DNA from: Amycolatopsis sp. CA-128772
GTDB lineage: Bacteria; Actinomycetota; Actinomycetes; Mycobacteriales; Pseudonocardiaceae
Assembly (NCBI RefSeq): GCF_002904295.1
Contig: NZ_PPHG01000098.1
Location: 62,001 to 126,000, forward strand
Direction: 5' to 3'
DNA length: 64,000 nucleotides
The notes under the pieces are model-generated. The model searched no databases. It worked only from the letters and a program-made list of their open reading frames with translations, and was not told where the DNA came from. Position numbers and translations under genes: made by a program. Numbering within the stretch: position 1 is the first letter of the stretch; every line of letters starts with the position of its first letter. Shown in pieces: positions 33,426 through 41,838 of the stretch.

Positions 33426-34435
33426 CGCACCCGGTGCACACCCCCGTCGTCGCGGCGGACGGTGGCCTCCTCCGCTTCCCCCTCGCCGACCTGCTCGCCG
33501 GGCGGCCCGGGTCGATGCGCGTCGAACTGACCGACGCGGCCGCCGCGGAACCGTGGCTGACCCGGCTCGTCGGCGCCGAACGCGCGCTGGAAGCGCTCAC
33601 GGCCGGGCACGTCGACGTCCCCGCCCGGCCGGAGCCGGCCACTCTCGCGCTGCTGCTGTGGGCCCGCCGGTGGTGGCCCGCGAGCCCGGCGCTCGGCGTG
33701 CCGTCCCTGGACCCGGCGCTGCTGGAGCTGGAAGCCGCCGTCGCGACCGCGGCCGTCGAGGACGTGGCCGAGGGGATGCTCGACGGCTTCGAAGCCACCG
33801 CGGGGGAGCTGTTCGACGCCGCGGCCGAGGGGATCGCGGCGACGGCGGTCGCCGAGGAGGTTCGCGGCCTGTGCCGGCGGTTGTCGGCGTGGTTCGACGA
33901 CCGGGACGACGTCGTGCGCGCCGAAGCCGCGGCCACCCTGGCGGACACCGCGGCACCCGGGCAGCGGGCCTACGCGCTGGCCGCGGGGGCCGAGGCGCCG
34001 GTGGCGGGCGCCGGGGTCGTGGCCGGGGGCCGGGCGAGCGTCGACTGGGCCCGGGTGCCGCCGGGTGTCCTCGACGCCGCCGAGGACACCGTGACCTGGC
34101 GGATCGTGGCGGCGCCGACGGCCACCCGGCTCGAGGTCGAGGTCGCCGGGGCGTTCGCCGACGCGGTCCTCACCGCGTTCGCGACGCAGGACGGCGAGGT
34201 GGTCGCGCAGGTGCCCCTGCACCTGGGCGCCGGACGGTTCGCCGGCGCGGCCGACCTGGCCGGTGCCGTGCCGCCGGTCCACATCGGACTCGTCGTCGGG
34301 GTGACCGCCGAGAGCGTCCTGGGGACGACGCGGGAGGACCGGGCCGAGGTCGTGTCGCTCGTGCGGGCGCGCGAGGAGGTGCCGCCGGAGGCCAGGACGC
34401 TGGCCGAGCGCGCGGCCGCCGCAGGGGAGTTCTGA
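33422..34435 (+). CDS. uncharacterised protein, second gene of TPR-CHAT cassette
   Basis: 337 residues from a GTG at 33422 that overlaps the previous stop as GTGA. I do not recognise it. The N-terminal two thirds are helical and rich in Ala, Glu and Asp (LDPALLELEAAVATAAVEDVAEGML, FEATAGELFDAAAEGIAATAVAEEVRGLC, AEAAATLADTAAPGQRAYALAAGA). The last 110 residues look like a beta domain: TWRIVAAPTATRLEVEVAG, EVVAQVPLHLGAGRFAG, VHIGLVVGVTAESV, with a short charged tail. A helical adaptor carrying a small beta module would suit a link between a sensor and the CHAT protease, but that is inference. It ends one base before the next GTG. Confidence 0.8.
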   Translation: MTHPVHTPVVAADGGLLRFPLADLLAGRPGSMRVELTDAAAAEPWLTRLVGAERALEALTAGHVDVPARPEPATLALLLWARRWWPASPALGVPSLDPALLELEAAVATAAVEDVAEGMLDGFEATAGELFDAAAEGIAATAVAEEVRGLCRRLSAWFDDRDDVVRAEAAATLADTAAPGQRAYALAAGAEAPVAGAGVVAGGRASVDWARVPPGVLDAAEDTVTWRIVAAPTATRLEVEVAGAFADAVLTAFATQDGEVVAQVPLHLGAGRFAGAADLAGAVPPVHIGLVVGVTAESVLGTTREDRAEVVSLVRAREEVPPEARTLAERAAAAGEF

Positions 34436-34436
34436 C

Positions 34437-37400
34437 GTGCTCGCCGGCCTGCCGCCGCCGCTGCACCCGCCGGACCGGCCGCTGCCGGACGAGCTGGCCG
34501 GCGCGAGCGCGCACGGCTACAACTGCCGGTGCGTCGCCGCGCATTTCGGCCTGGACCCGGCTTCTTACGGCGTGCTGGCCGCGTGCTCGCTCACCGAAGC
34601 CGAATACGAGGGCTTGCTCGGTGAAGCCCTCGAAGCCCAGGGGGTGGCCAAGCGGCTCGCCGGGGCGCGGGACGTCGTGGGCGCGCACCGGGAGTACGGG
34701 CGGATGCGGCAGCTCGCGCAGCGGCTCGACCGGATCGATCTCGAACTCGCCGCCGTCAGCGACCTGGCGACGGTCTGCTATTCCGCGGGCGATCCGGGCA
34801 ACGCGCGCCAATGCGCCGAGACGGTGCTGGCCGCCTTCCGCGTCGGCACGGCCGCGGCGGTCCACTTCGGACAGTACGCCGAGCTCCGGATGATGGAAGG
34901 ATCCCGTGAGGTCGCGGACCGCGTGCTCGTTTCACTGGCCACTGAGGACGGTGACGTCGTCCGCGCCCGTGAGCTGATCGCCGGCCAGCGGCACCGGGCG
35001 GCCGCCCGGAAGGCGGCCGGGCCGGGGCAGTACCCCCGCCGGCTCCTCGATCCGCACGGCGCCGACGAACTGACGCTGCGCATCCTCGAAGCGCGGGTGC
35101 AGGTGGCCGCCGGCGACCCGGCCGGGGCCCTGGTGTCGCTGGAGGAGATCCTCGCCGCCCTCGAACCGCTCGTGGACGTCGGGGAAGTCCGCGACCAGGC
35201 GGCGTCGCTGCAGGCGATGGCCTGCGCCGAACGCGCCCGCCTGCGCCAGGCCGGCGGCGAGGACGCCGACGCGCGGGCGGACCTGGTCCGGCTCACCGCC
35301 CGGCACGAGGGCCGGCCGGCGGCCGCGAAGTTCGCCGTCGACCTGGCGGCGGACCGGGCGCTCGGCGGCGACTTCGCGGGCGCGGTCACGGCGATCGTCA
35401 CCGCCCGGGACGAGCTTGCGGCGGCCGGCGTGACCGGTGATGTGGCGGAGGCGAGCTTCGCGCTGGGCAGTTTGCTGTTCTTCGCCGGGGATCCGCGGCA
35501 GGCGCGCGAGCAGTTCGAGCACGCGGGCGAAATCTGGCGGGCGAACGGGGACACACCGGGCCGGCGACGGTTCGACGTCGCACTGGCCCGCTGCGCCGCG
35601 GCGGAGGGCGGCTGGGCGACGGCGGAAGAGCACTTGACCCGCGCGCGGGAATCGGCGCGGGCTTCGGGGGATTGGCTCCAGTGCCTGCACACGGATTTCG
35701 TGGCGGCCGAGCTCGGCTTCGCCCGTGGCGAAGACCTGCGGGCGGTGCTGGACCTGCTGCTTCCGGTGGCGCTGGCGGCGGCGGACTACCGGTTCGCGTT
35801 CGCCTCGCCGCGGGCGCGCACGGCCTGGGCCCGCGATGTCGCGGGCCCGGCGGCCGAGCTGCTGATGGCTTTACTGGCCCGGCTGGAGGAACCGAGGCTG
35901 GCCGCCGAACTGATCGAGCGCACCTGCGCGGTCGGGGCGTACACCGGGGCCGGGGCACCCGCGCTCGACCTGACCGGCGAGCTGCCGGCCCCCGAGCCGG
36001 CGCCGCCGGCCGCCGGGCTGCCCCTGGCCGCACTGGGCACCGTCACGGCGTCGCTGCCCCTCCGCCTGGCCCCGCCGCCCGCCCTGCGCTGGTCGCCGGG
36101 CTCGCCGATGGAGCTCGACCGCTGGCTCGATGTCGCCGCCGAGCGGTACGGCTCGTCCCGGCCGGCCACCGCGCCCGTCACGACGTGGCCCGATGCCGGC
36201 TTCGCGCGCGAGACGTTCCTCCTGCGCTACGCCGACGCCGGGCACACCTACCTCAGCTGGCGGACCACCGCCGACCTCGACACCGTCCACACGCACCCGG
36301 TCGACGCCGTGCTCGTCGCCACGGCCCGCGAGTTCCTGGCGGCCGCCTCGCCGACGCCGTGCGAAGGCGAGAGCGCCGCCGACGCCGTCCGGCGCTCGCT
36401 GGGCGACGGCGCCTTCGGCAGCTTCGCCGGTGAACAGCGCCTGGCCCGGGCCCTCGCCCTCAACCTCCTGCCCGCCGACCTCGTCACGCGCCTGCGAGCC
36501 GCGGCGGCCGGCGGACGGCGTCCGCTGCTGCGCGTCCAGCCGTCGCCGAGCCTCGCCGCGGTGCCGTGGGGGCTGCTCGCCCTGCCCGACCGGCGGCCGG
36601 AACGCGGGCTCGAACCCGGCGAGGAGGGCACTTGCTTCGACGGCGACGAGCGCGTCCTCGACGTCGCCGACGTCTCCCTCCTCGCGCCGGCCGGGATCCC
36701 GCGCCGCCCGCCGGCCCCGCCCGGGCCGCCGGTCTACGTCCTCGACCCGCGGATCCCCGGGCAGAGCGCGTTCGGCGAGCTGGGCTCGGTGCTCGGCAGG
36801 CAGGAGCCGGCGTCGCCGCTGATCCGGCACCTCGACGCGCAGCTCGCGGCCGGTCCCGTCCGGCCGTCCGCCGCGCGCGGGCTCGACCTGGTCCGGCGGA
36901 CCGACACCGACCGGCGGCTGCTCGGCCGGCTGCTCGCCGAGCCCTGCTCGCGGCTGGTGTTCGCCGGGCACGTCAGCCAGGTCCGCGACGACCACGGCGC
37001 CCAGACCGCGCTGCACCTGTCCTGCCCGGCCGGGCTGCCCGGGACGGCCGAGCCGATCGGGGCGCACCGGCCGTTCACCGCCGCCGATCTCGCGCTGTCC
37101 CCGGTGGCTGCGATGCCGGCGCGGGTGGCGCTGATCGGCTGCGCCAGCGCGAGCGACTTCGGCCTGCCCGAGCCGTTCGGCGTGCTGCTCGCCGCCGTCG
37201 CGGCCGGTGCGCGGCTGGTCGCCGCCACGGTGTGGGCGCTGCCGACGTCGGCGGCGGTGCCCGGGGCGGACCCGATGGCCGAACTGGTCATCGCCGTCGA
37301 CACGGCGCTGGCCGGCGACGACCCGGTCACCGACCTGTGCGCCTGGCAGCGCCGCCGGCTCGCCCGGTGGCGCGACCGGCCCGGACCGGCCGGCTCGCCG

Positions 37401-37463
37401 GCCTTCTGGGCCGCCGTGACCTGCCTCGACGCCACCGACGACGGGCAAACCTGGGTTCGGTAG
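34437..37463 (+). CDS. TPR-CHAT caspase-like protease
   Basis: 1008 residues. From about residue 60 to 500 the chain is helical repeats of TPR type (DLATVCYSAGDPGNARQCAETVLAAF, ASFALGSLLFFAGDPRQAREQFEHAGEIWRANGD, TAEEHLTRARESARASGDWLQC). The C-terminal 300 residues form a CHAT domain: LLRVQPSPSLAAVPWGLLALP, then RLVFAGHVSQ with His845 and ARVALIGCASASDFG with Cys902, the expected catalytic dyad, then GARLVAATVWALPTSAA and FWAAVTCLDA. CHAT proteases are caspase relatives used in bacterial signalling and cell-death or defence systems. A short Cys/His cluster (YNCRCVAAHF, AACS) stands near the N-terminus. Coupled to two unknown genes and downstream of a kinase. Confidence 0.9.
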   Translation: MLAGLPPPLHPPDRPLPDELAGASAHGYNCRCVAAHFGLDPASYGVLAACSLTEAEYEGLLGEALEAQGVAKRLAGARDVVGAHREYGRMRQLAQRLDRIDLELAAVSDLATVCYSAGDPGNARQCAETVLAAFRVGTAAAVHFGQYAELRMMEGSREVADRVLVSLATEDGDVVRARELIAGQRHRAAARKAAGPGQYPRRLLDPHGADELTLRILEARVQVAAGDPAGALVSLEEILAALEPLVDVGEVRDQAASLQAMACAERARLRQAGGEDADARADLVRLTARHEGRPAAAKFAVDLAADRALGGDFAGAVTAIVTARDELAAAGVTGDVAEASFALGSLLFFAGDPRQAREQFEHAGEIWRANGDTPGRRRFDVALARCAAAEGGWATAEEHLTRARESARASGDWLQCLHTDFVAAELGFARGEDLRAVLDLLLPVALAAADYRFAFASPRARTAWARDVAGPAAELLMALLARLEEPRLAAELIERTCAVGAYTGAGAPALDLTGELPAPEPAPPAAGLPLAALGTVTASLPLRLAPPPALRWSPGSPMELDRWLDVAAERYGSSRPATAPVTTWPDAGFARETFLLRYADAGHTYLSWRTTADLDTVHTHPVDAVLVATAREFLAAASPTPCEGESAADAVRRSLGDGAFGSFAGEQRLARALALNLLPADLVTRLRAAAAGGRRPLLRVQPSPSLAAVPWGLLALPDRRPERGLEPGEEGTCFDGDERVLDVADVSLLAPAGIPRRPPAPPGPPVYVLDPRIPGQSAFGELGSVLGRQEPASPLIRHLDAQLAAGPVRPSAARGLDLVRRTDTDRRLLGRLLAEPCSRLVFAGHVSQVRDDHGAQTALHLSCPAGLPGTAEPIGAHRPFTAADLALSPVAAMPARVALIGCASASDFGLPEPFGVLLAAVAAGARLVAATVWALPTSAAVPGADPMAELVIAVDTALAGDDPVTDLCAWQRRRLARWRDRPGPAGSPAFWAAVTCLDATDDGQTWVR

Positions 37464-37515
37464 CACCGCGGTCCGCCGACGCTGTGTGCACACCGCACAG
37501 CGAAAGGCAGGACCG

Positions 37516-38043
37516 ATGTTCAAGAAGATCCGCGACAAGGTCAACGAGGCGACCCGGCAGGGCGCGGCCCGCGGCGCCCAGGAGTTCCAGCAGCACGCGG
37601 AGCAGTTCCGGCAGGCGGCCGCGGCCCAGGGCCACGACATCACGCCCCAGCTGCCGACCCCGCAGCTGGCCGCGCAGGCGCTGCGGAACCTGTACGCCGA
37701 CCCCGCCATGGCGGAGTTCATGGCGCTGCCCGCCGACGAACAGCTGCGCCAGCAGCAGGAACTGCAGGCTTACGGCACGGAACTGCGGCGCCTGTACGAC
37801 ACCGGCGAGGCGGCCACCCTGGTCGTGCGGGCCCTTGAGCCCACGCACCGGACGGTGGCCGGGCAGGCCCGCTACACCGCGACGCTGGAGGTCACCCGCG
37901 CCGACGGCACCACCTACCGGACGGTGACGCCGCTGATCACGCCGCCGGCGACGATCCAGCAGTACGCGCCCGGCACCCGGCACGAGGCCCGCGTCGACCC
38001 GGCCGACCCGGCGAAGGTCGCCGTGTTCGGCCTGATCGCCTAG
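37516..38043 (+). CDS. soluble protein with DUF3592-like C-terminus
   Basis: 175 residues. The ATG at 37516 has GAAAGGCAGG upstream. The N-terminus is a coiled, charged helix rich in Gln and Arg (FKKIRDKVNEATRQGAARGAQEFQQHAEQFRQ); a helical middle follows. The last 75 residues are beta-rich, with TATLEVTRADGTTYRTVTPLITPP and HEARVDPADPAKVAVFG, which resembles the extracytoplasmic strand pattern and the closing V-D-P-x-D-P element of DUF3592 proteins. No signal or membrane span is seen. It begins 52 bases after the CHAT gene, with a GCTGTG/CACAGC stem (37481-37501) between, and is followed after 9 bases by a membrane protein. Function unknown. Confidence 0.7.
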   Translation: MFKKIRDKVNEATRQGAARGAQEFQQHAEQFRQAAAAQGHDITPQLPTPQLAAQALRNLYADPAMAEFMALPADEQLRQQQELQAYGTELRRLYDTGEAATLVVRALEPTHRTVAGQARYTATLEVTRADGTTYRTVTPLITPPATIQQYAPGTRHEARVDPADPAKVAVFGLIA

Positions 38044-38052
38044 AGGGCCGCG

Positions 38053-38853
38053 GTGTTCGCCTTCGGCCTGCTGGGGAAGCCTCGGCCGGTCCGCCGGCCG
38101 GGCCGGCGGTGGTGGCTGCTCGGGGTCCCCACGACGCTCGCGTGGGCGGCGGCCGGCTGGTCCGGGGCGCTCGGGCTGCTGGACGGCTTCCGGCTGATGT
38201 CGCTGAACCGCGTCGACGCGTGGGGGGTCGACGCGGGCCCGGTGGTTTCGCTCGTGCTGTTCTTCAGCGTCGCGATCACGGTGGCGTCCTCGCTCGGCTT
38301 CGCGATGCTGTGGGCCGCCGGCCCGTCGCCGGGGCGGGTCGGCGCCGGCTTCCGGGCGGGTTCCCTGACCACGGCGCTCGGCGTGGCGCTGGGCAGCGGC
38401 CTGGCGATCCCGTCGTGGACGCCGCCGGAGTCGGTGGGGCAGCGGCTGCCGGTTTCCGGCGGCCGGGCCGAGCCGTGGTCCGATGTGGACTGGGTCGTGT
38501 ACTACGAGCCGTACCTGGTGCCCGCGGTGTCCGCGCTGGCGGCCCTGATCATGATCACGGTGCTGCTGCGGGCGTACCTCACCGAAGCGGAGGCGGACGA
38601 CCGCGTGCAGGCGCTGCGCCACCGCGGCCGCCAGGTGACCGGCTTCGTCACGCACGTCGAGTGCACCGACGTCTGGATCATGGGGCACCCGCAGTTCGTC
38701 GTCCACGTCCGCTTCCCGGCGGAGACGGGGGAGCGCACGGTGGTGACGACCCTGGTCACGCCGCTGCTGCAGGCGCCCGCCCGCGGCTCGGCGGTGCTGG
38801 TCCGCTACGACCCCCAGGACCCGGATTCCGTGCTGGTGGAACCGGCCCCGTAA
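38053..38853 (+). CDS. membrane protein, DUF3592-like, unknown function
   Basis: 266 residues from a GTG at 38053 after AGAGGG. Four membrane segments are visible: about 20-42 (WWLLGVPTTLAWAAAGW...), 60-85 (VVSLVLFFSVAITVASSLGFAML), 98-115, and 155-175 (LVPAVSALAALIMITVLL). After the last one comes a cytoplasmic or outer beta domain with GRQVTGFVTHVECTD, HPQFVVHVRFPAETGERTVVTTLV and VLVRYDPQDPDSVLVEP, again the DUF3592-type ending. It lies 9 bases after the previous gene and 25 before the next, so the three are one operon. Confidence 0.72.
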   Translation: MFAFGLLGKPRPVRRPGRRWWLLGVPTTLAWAAAGWSGALGLLDGFRLMSLNRVDAWGVDAGPVVSLVLFFSVAITVASSLGFAMLWAAGPSPGRVGAGFRAGSLTTALGVALGSGLAIPSWTPPESVGQRLPVSGGRAEPWSDVDWVVYYEPYLVPAVSALAALIMITVLLRAYLTEAEADDRVQALRHRGRQVTGFVTHVECTDVWIMGHPQFVVHVRFPAETGERTVVTTLVTPLLQAPARGSAVLVRYDPQDPDSVLVEPAP

Positions 38854-38878
38854 CCCCGCGAAAGCCTGGAGTACCACC

Positions 38879-39898
38879 ATGTCCGCTGTGCCCGCCCCAC
38901 CCGGCCCGGCCGCCCTCGCGCGCGGGTTCGCGACCGGCGGCGTCACCGGGGCGACCCTGAGCGCCTTCGTCGCCGGGATCATCCTCGAACGCGTCCCCCT
39001 GATCCTGATCGCCTGGGGACTTCCGCTCGGCTACGGCCTGCTGCTCTTCCTGGCCGGCCTGCCGAGACGAGCCCGCGAGGAATCCGTCGTTCCCCGGCTG
39101 GCCCTGGCGAGGATCGAGGGCCGGCACGCCGGCGGCACCGAGACGGGGGACGTCCCGCTCACCCTGATGCTCACGATCGCCCCCGGCGACGCACCGTCGT
39201 TCCGCACCGAGATCACCGAGCACGTCAACCTGGTCGACCTCCCGCGCTACCGGACGGGCGACGTCCTCGTGGTCGCCTACCCGCCGGACCGGCCGTGGCG
39301 GGCCCGGGTCGTGCCGGAGCCGGCAGCGGAGTGGCGGCGCCGGGCGGCCGGCGCGGTCGTCGAGCCGGCGCCGGAATCCACGCTGGTCCACGAGCCACCG
39401 GAGGGATGGGCGTTCGCGGTCGCCGTCCTCATCGGACTCGTGCTCGGCGCGGCCGTCGTCCTCGGCCGGTTCCACGGGGAGCTGTTCGCCCCGGAGCCGG
39501 CCGTGGAGGAGCCGTCGTCGTCCACGTCGACGACCTCGTCCGCCGGCTCCGCCACGGTCACCGTCACCGGTTCGCTGCTGGACGCGGGCGCACTGCGCCG
39601 GGCCGTGGACGCCCTGGCCGGCACGACCGACGTTTCGCAGGTTCTCACCGCCGTCGTCCAGGACCACCGGCTGTCGGTGGTGTTCGCGCCCACCGACGCC
39701 CCGGTTCCGCGCTTCGACCTGCGCGAGGTGCCGGTGGACCGGATCCCGGACCTGGTCCGGCAGGCCACGAGCACCCACGACGTCGGCGCACCGCGGACCT
39801 GGCAGGTCACGATCGTCCGGCTGCCGGCCGAGAGCACCGTCCGCGCCACCGTGACCGGCCCCGGGGGCAGCGCCTCCGTCGTCCTGCCGCCTCGATGA
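38879..39898 (+). CDS. membrane protein of unknown function
   Basis: 339 residues. Two N-terminal membrane segments (about 14-33 and 40-60, ILIAWGLPLGYGLLLFLAGL), a domain with VPLTLMLTIAPGDAPSFRTEITEHVNLVDL and YRTGDVLVVAYPPDRPWRARVV (DUF3592-like strands), a third membrane helix about 180-200 (AFAVAVLIGLVLGAAVVLG), then a Ser/Thr-rich linker and a final 100-residue domain with LRRAVDALAGTTDVSQVLTAVVQDHRLSVVFAPTD. The last part could sense something on the far side of the membrane. It is the third gene of the small operon after the CHAT cassette and ends 12 bases from a convergent hydrolase gene. I do not recognise a named family. Confidence 0.72.
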   Translation: MSAVPAPPGPAALARGFATGGVTGATLSAFVAGIILERVPLILIAWGLPLGYGLLLFLAGLPRRAREESVVPRLALARIEGRHAGGTETGDVPLTLMLTIAPGDAPSFRTEITEHVNLVDLPRYRTGDVLVVAYPPDRPWRARVVPEPAAEWRRRAAGAVVEPAPESTLVHEPPEGWAFAVAVLIGLVLGAAVVLGRFHGELFAPEPAVEEPSSSTSTTSSAGSATVTVTGSLLDAGALRRAVDALAGTTDVSQVLTAVVQDHRLSVVFAPTDAPVPRFDLREVPVDRIPDLVRQATSTHDVGAPRTWQVTIVRLPAESTVRATVTGPGGSASVVLPPR

Positions 39899-39910
39899 GC
39901 GGCGTCCCGG

Positions 39911-41131
39911 TCACGGCGACCGAGCCTGCAGGGCCGGGTCGGCGAGCGCGTGGGCGGCGGCGGTGGGGGCGTAGCGGGCCATCGCGGCGACGAGGGCCCG
40001 GATGCCCTCACGGACCTCGGGTGCCGGCCGGGCGGTGCGGGCGACGTCGAGCTCGTTGGCGATGGTGAGCAACGCGAAACCGGCGAGGTCTTCGCCGGCC
40101 AGGGCAACGACTTCGCCGGTGAAGCGATCGGTGAGCGGGAGCGGGACCGCGCCGAGACGCGCGTACGTCGTCCGCCGTTCGCAGGCGCCGTAACGGTGGA
40201 CGAGGGCTTCGGCCTCGTCACCGATCGCCGCGCGCAGGCGGGCCCGGCGATCCGGCGCCAGCAGCCGGTGGGGGAAGCCGTCGGTGCCGTAGGCGGCGTG
40301 GCAGAGCGCGGCGAGCCGGACGCGACGGCTCCCGCGCCAGGCCGCCACCAGGTCGCGCACCCGCCGGCTGTGGTCGAGGAGGTTCCCGCCGGGATGGGCG
40401 AGCCGCTCCGCGCCCAGAGTGCGCAGCAGCGCCAGAGCCGGCCACTCGGCGGTGGCGGCGGCGATGGTCGCGGCGAGTGCCTCCGGCCGGTCGCGGGCGA
40501 CGAGGTGCCCGGCGTCCGCAACGGCGGTCACCGTGGCCTGCGGGGCCGAACGCAGGAACCCGGTGACGTCGTCGCCGGTGACGGCCGACCCCGGGCCGCC
40601 GCGGACGAGCAGCAGCGGCAGGTCGAGCTGCGCGAGGGCCCGGCCCAGCCGCGGGACCTGGCCGAGGATGTCGTCGACGAGCGCGGCGTGCGCTTCCAGC
40701 ACGCCGAGGCCGGCCAGGAACCGGCGGACCCGGTGCCGGTCGAGCCCGGGCACGACGTCCACCAGCACGAGGCCCGCCGCCCGTACCCGCACCGCCGGAT
40801 CGCCGAGCGCGGCCACGGCGGCGAGCCCGCCCAGCGAAGCGCCGACGACCACGCACCCGGGCGGCTCGGCGGCCAGCATCGCCCCGACGTCGTCCACATA
40901 GGATTCGAACGCCGAGGCTGAGCCACCGCTGTCCCCGTGTCCGCGCTGGTCGTAGGCCACGCACCGGAACCCGGCCGCCGTCAGATGCGCGACGACCGGC
41001 GTCCACACCCGGCGGCGTTCGCCCCCGGCGTGCAGCAGCAGGACAGCGGGTCCGCGGCCCGCCTCCGTTCCGTGCAGGACCACGTCGGGGCGCTCGAGGT
41101 GACGCGCCCGCGGGGCGGTGGGATCGGCCAC
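39911..41131 (-). CDS. alpha/beta hydrolase fused to a DUF6817-like domain
   Basis: 406 residues from a GTG at 41131 with GGAGG upstream. Residues 15-235 are an alpha/beta hydrolase: LLLHAGGERR oxyanion region, AYDQRGHGDS, nucleophile Ser99 in VVGASLGGLAA, and DAGHLVARDRPEALA with the catalytic histidine near 214. From about 240 a second module follows: LGAERLAHPGGNLLDHSRRVRDLVAAWRG, LAALCHAAYGTDGFPH and EAEALVHRYGACE, which looks like DUF6817, an HD-like all-alpha domain normally found alone. The fusion suggests that a hydrolase acts on the same substrate as the helical domain. It is divergent from a TetR gene, and both probably answer to the operators between them. Confidence 0.82.
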   Translation of the reverse strand: MADPTAPRARHLERPDVVLHGTEAGRGPAVLLLHAGGERRRVWTPVVAHLTAAGFRCVAYDQRGHGDSGGSASAFESYVDDVGAMLAAEPPGCVVVGASLGGLAAVAALGDPAVRVRAAGLVLVDVVPGLDRHRVRRFLAGLGVLEAHAALVDDILGQVPRLGRALAQLDLPLLLVRGGPGSAVTGDDVTGFLRSAPQATVTAVADAGHLVARDRPEALAATIAAATAEWPALALLRTLGAERLAHPGGNLLDHSRRVRDLVAAWRGSRRVRLAALCHAAYGTDGFPHRLLAPDRRARLRAAIGDEAEALVHRYGACERRTTYARLGAVPLPLTDRFTGEVVALAGEDLAGFALLTIANELDVARTARPAPEVREGIRALVAAMARYAPTAAAHALADPALQARSP

Positions 41132-41140
41132 GGCGCCTCC

Positions 41141-41189
41141 TTACCTGGTGATATCAAGGTAAGCCCGTTGCCTTGACTCGTCAAGGTAA
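41141..41189. promoter_or_regulatory. paired TetR operators between hydrolase and regulator genes
   Basis: Two related inverted repeats share one pattern. At 41168-41189, TTgCCTTGACtcGTCAAGGtAA has long near-perfect arms. At 41141-41162, TTACCT and AGGTAA flank a ten-base centre containing GATATCA. Together they give a half site close to TTACCTTGA. The second covers the start region and ribosome-binding site of the TetR gene, the first the promoter of the divergent hydrolase, so the repressor should switch off both. Confidence 0.75.
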
Positions 41190-41199
41190 GGTGGTGCGG

Positions 41200-41823
41200 G
41201 TGACAGGTGCGCGAGTGCGCCGCCCGGCCGGCGAAGCGAGACGCCTCATCCTGGACGCGGCCGAGGAACTCCTTGCCGAAGGCGGCGCGGCGGCCGTCCA
41301 GGTGCGCGCGGTCGCGGCCCGGGTCGGCATGACCGACGCGGGGATCAGCCACCACTTCGGCACCCGCGACCGGCTCCTGGAGGCGCTGCTGCGCCACGGC
41401 GGCCGGAAGATCCGGGACGGCGTGGCGGCGGTGCTGGCGTCCTGGCTCGGCCGCCGCGCCGAACCCGGCGAACTGGTCGAGGCCTTGGCCGCGTTCTACC
41501 GTCGCGGCTACGGCGAGCTCGCCGTGTCCCTCCACGCGGCGGGGTGGCGGGACGACGGCTCGGGGATGCTCGCCCCCGTCGTCGAGGCGCTCCACGCCCT
41601 GCGCCCCGACCGCGACGACGTCCCCGTCGAAGACACCCGGCTCGCCGTCGCCGCGCTGCACCAGGCCCTCGCCACCGAGCCGCTGTACGGGCCGGCGTTC
41701 CGCCGCAGTGCCGGCCTCACCGGCGAGGCGGCCGCGGATGGTGACTCGCAGCTCCGCTGGTGGACGACGACCCTCACCCGCGCCCTCGGCCTCGACCCCG
41801 GGGCGGCGCGGTTCACCAGGTGA
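41200..41823 (+). CDS. TetR-family regulator
   Basis: 207 residues from a GTG at 41200, with AAGGTAAGG upstream; GTGs at 41191 and 41194 are alternatives. The helix-turn-helix is clear: RRLILDAAEELLAEGGAAAVQVRAVAARVGMTDAGISHHFGTRDRLLEALL, residues about 12-62. The ligand domain has AFYRRGYGELAVSLHAAG and LAVAALHQALATEPLYGPAFRRSAGL. It is divergent from the hydrolase-DUF6817 gene across a 68-base gap with two operators, and is its likely repressor. Its stop is 15 bases before the 3' end of the convergent esterase remnant. Confidence 0.88.
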   Translation: MTGARVRRPAGEARRLILDAAEELLAEGGAAAVQVRAVAARVGMTDAGISHHFGTRDRLLEALLRHGGRKIRDGVAAVLASWLGRRAEPGELVEALAAFYRRGYGELAVSLHAAGWRDDGSGMLAPVVEALHALRPDRDDVPVEDTRLAVAALHQALATEPLYGPAFRRSAGLTGEAAADGDSQLRWWTTTLTRALGLDPGAARFTR

Positions 41824-41838
41824 CCGGTGAAGGCCTCC

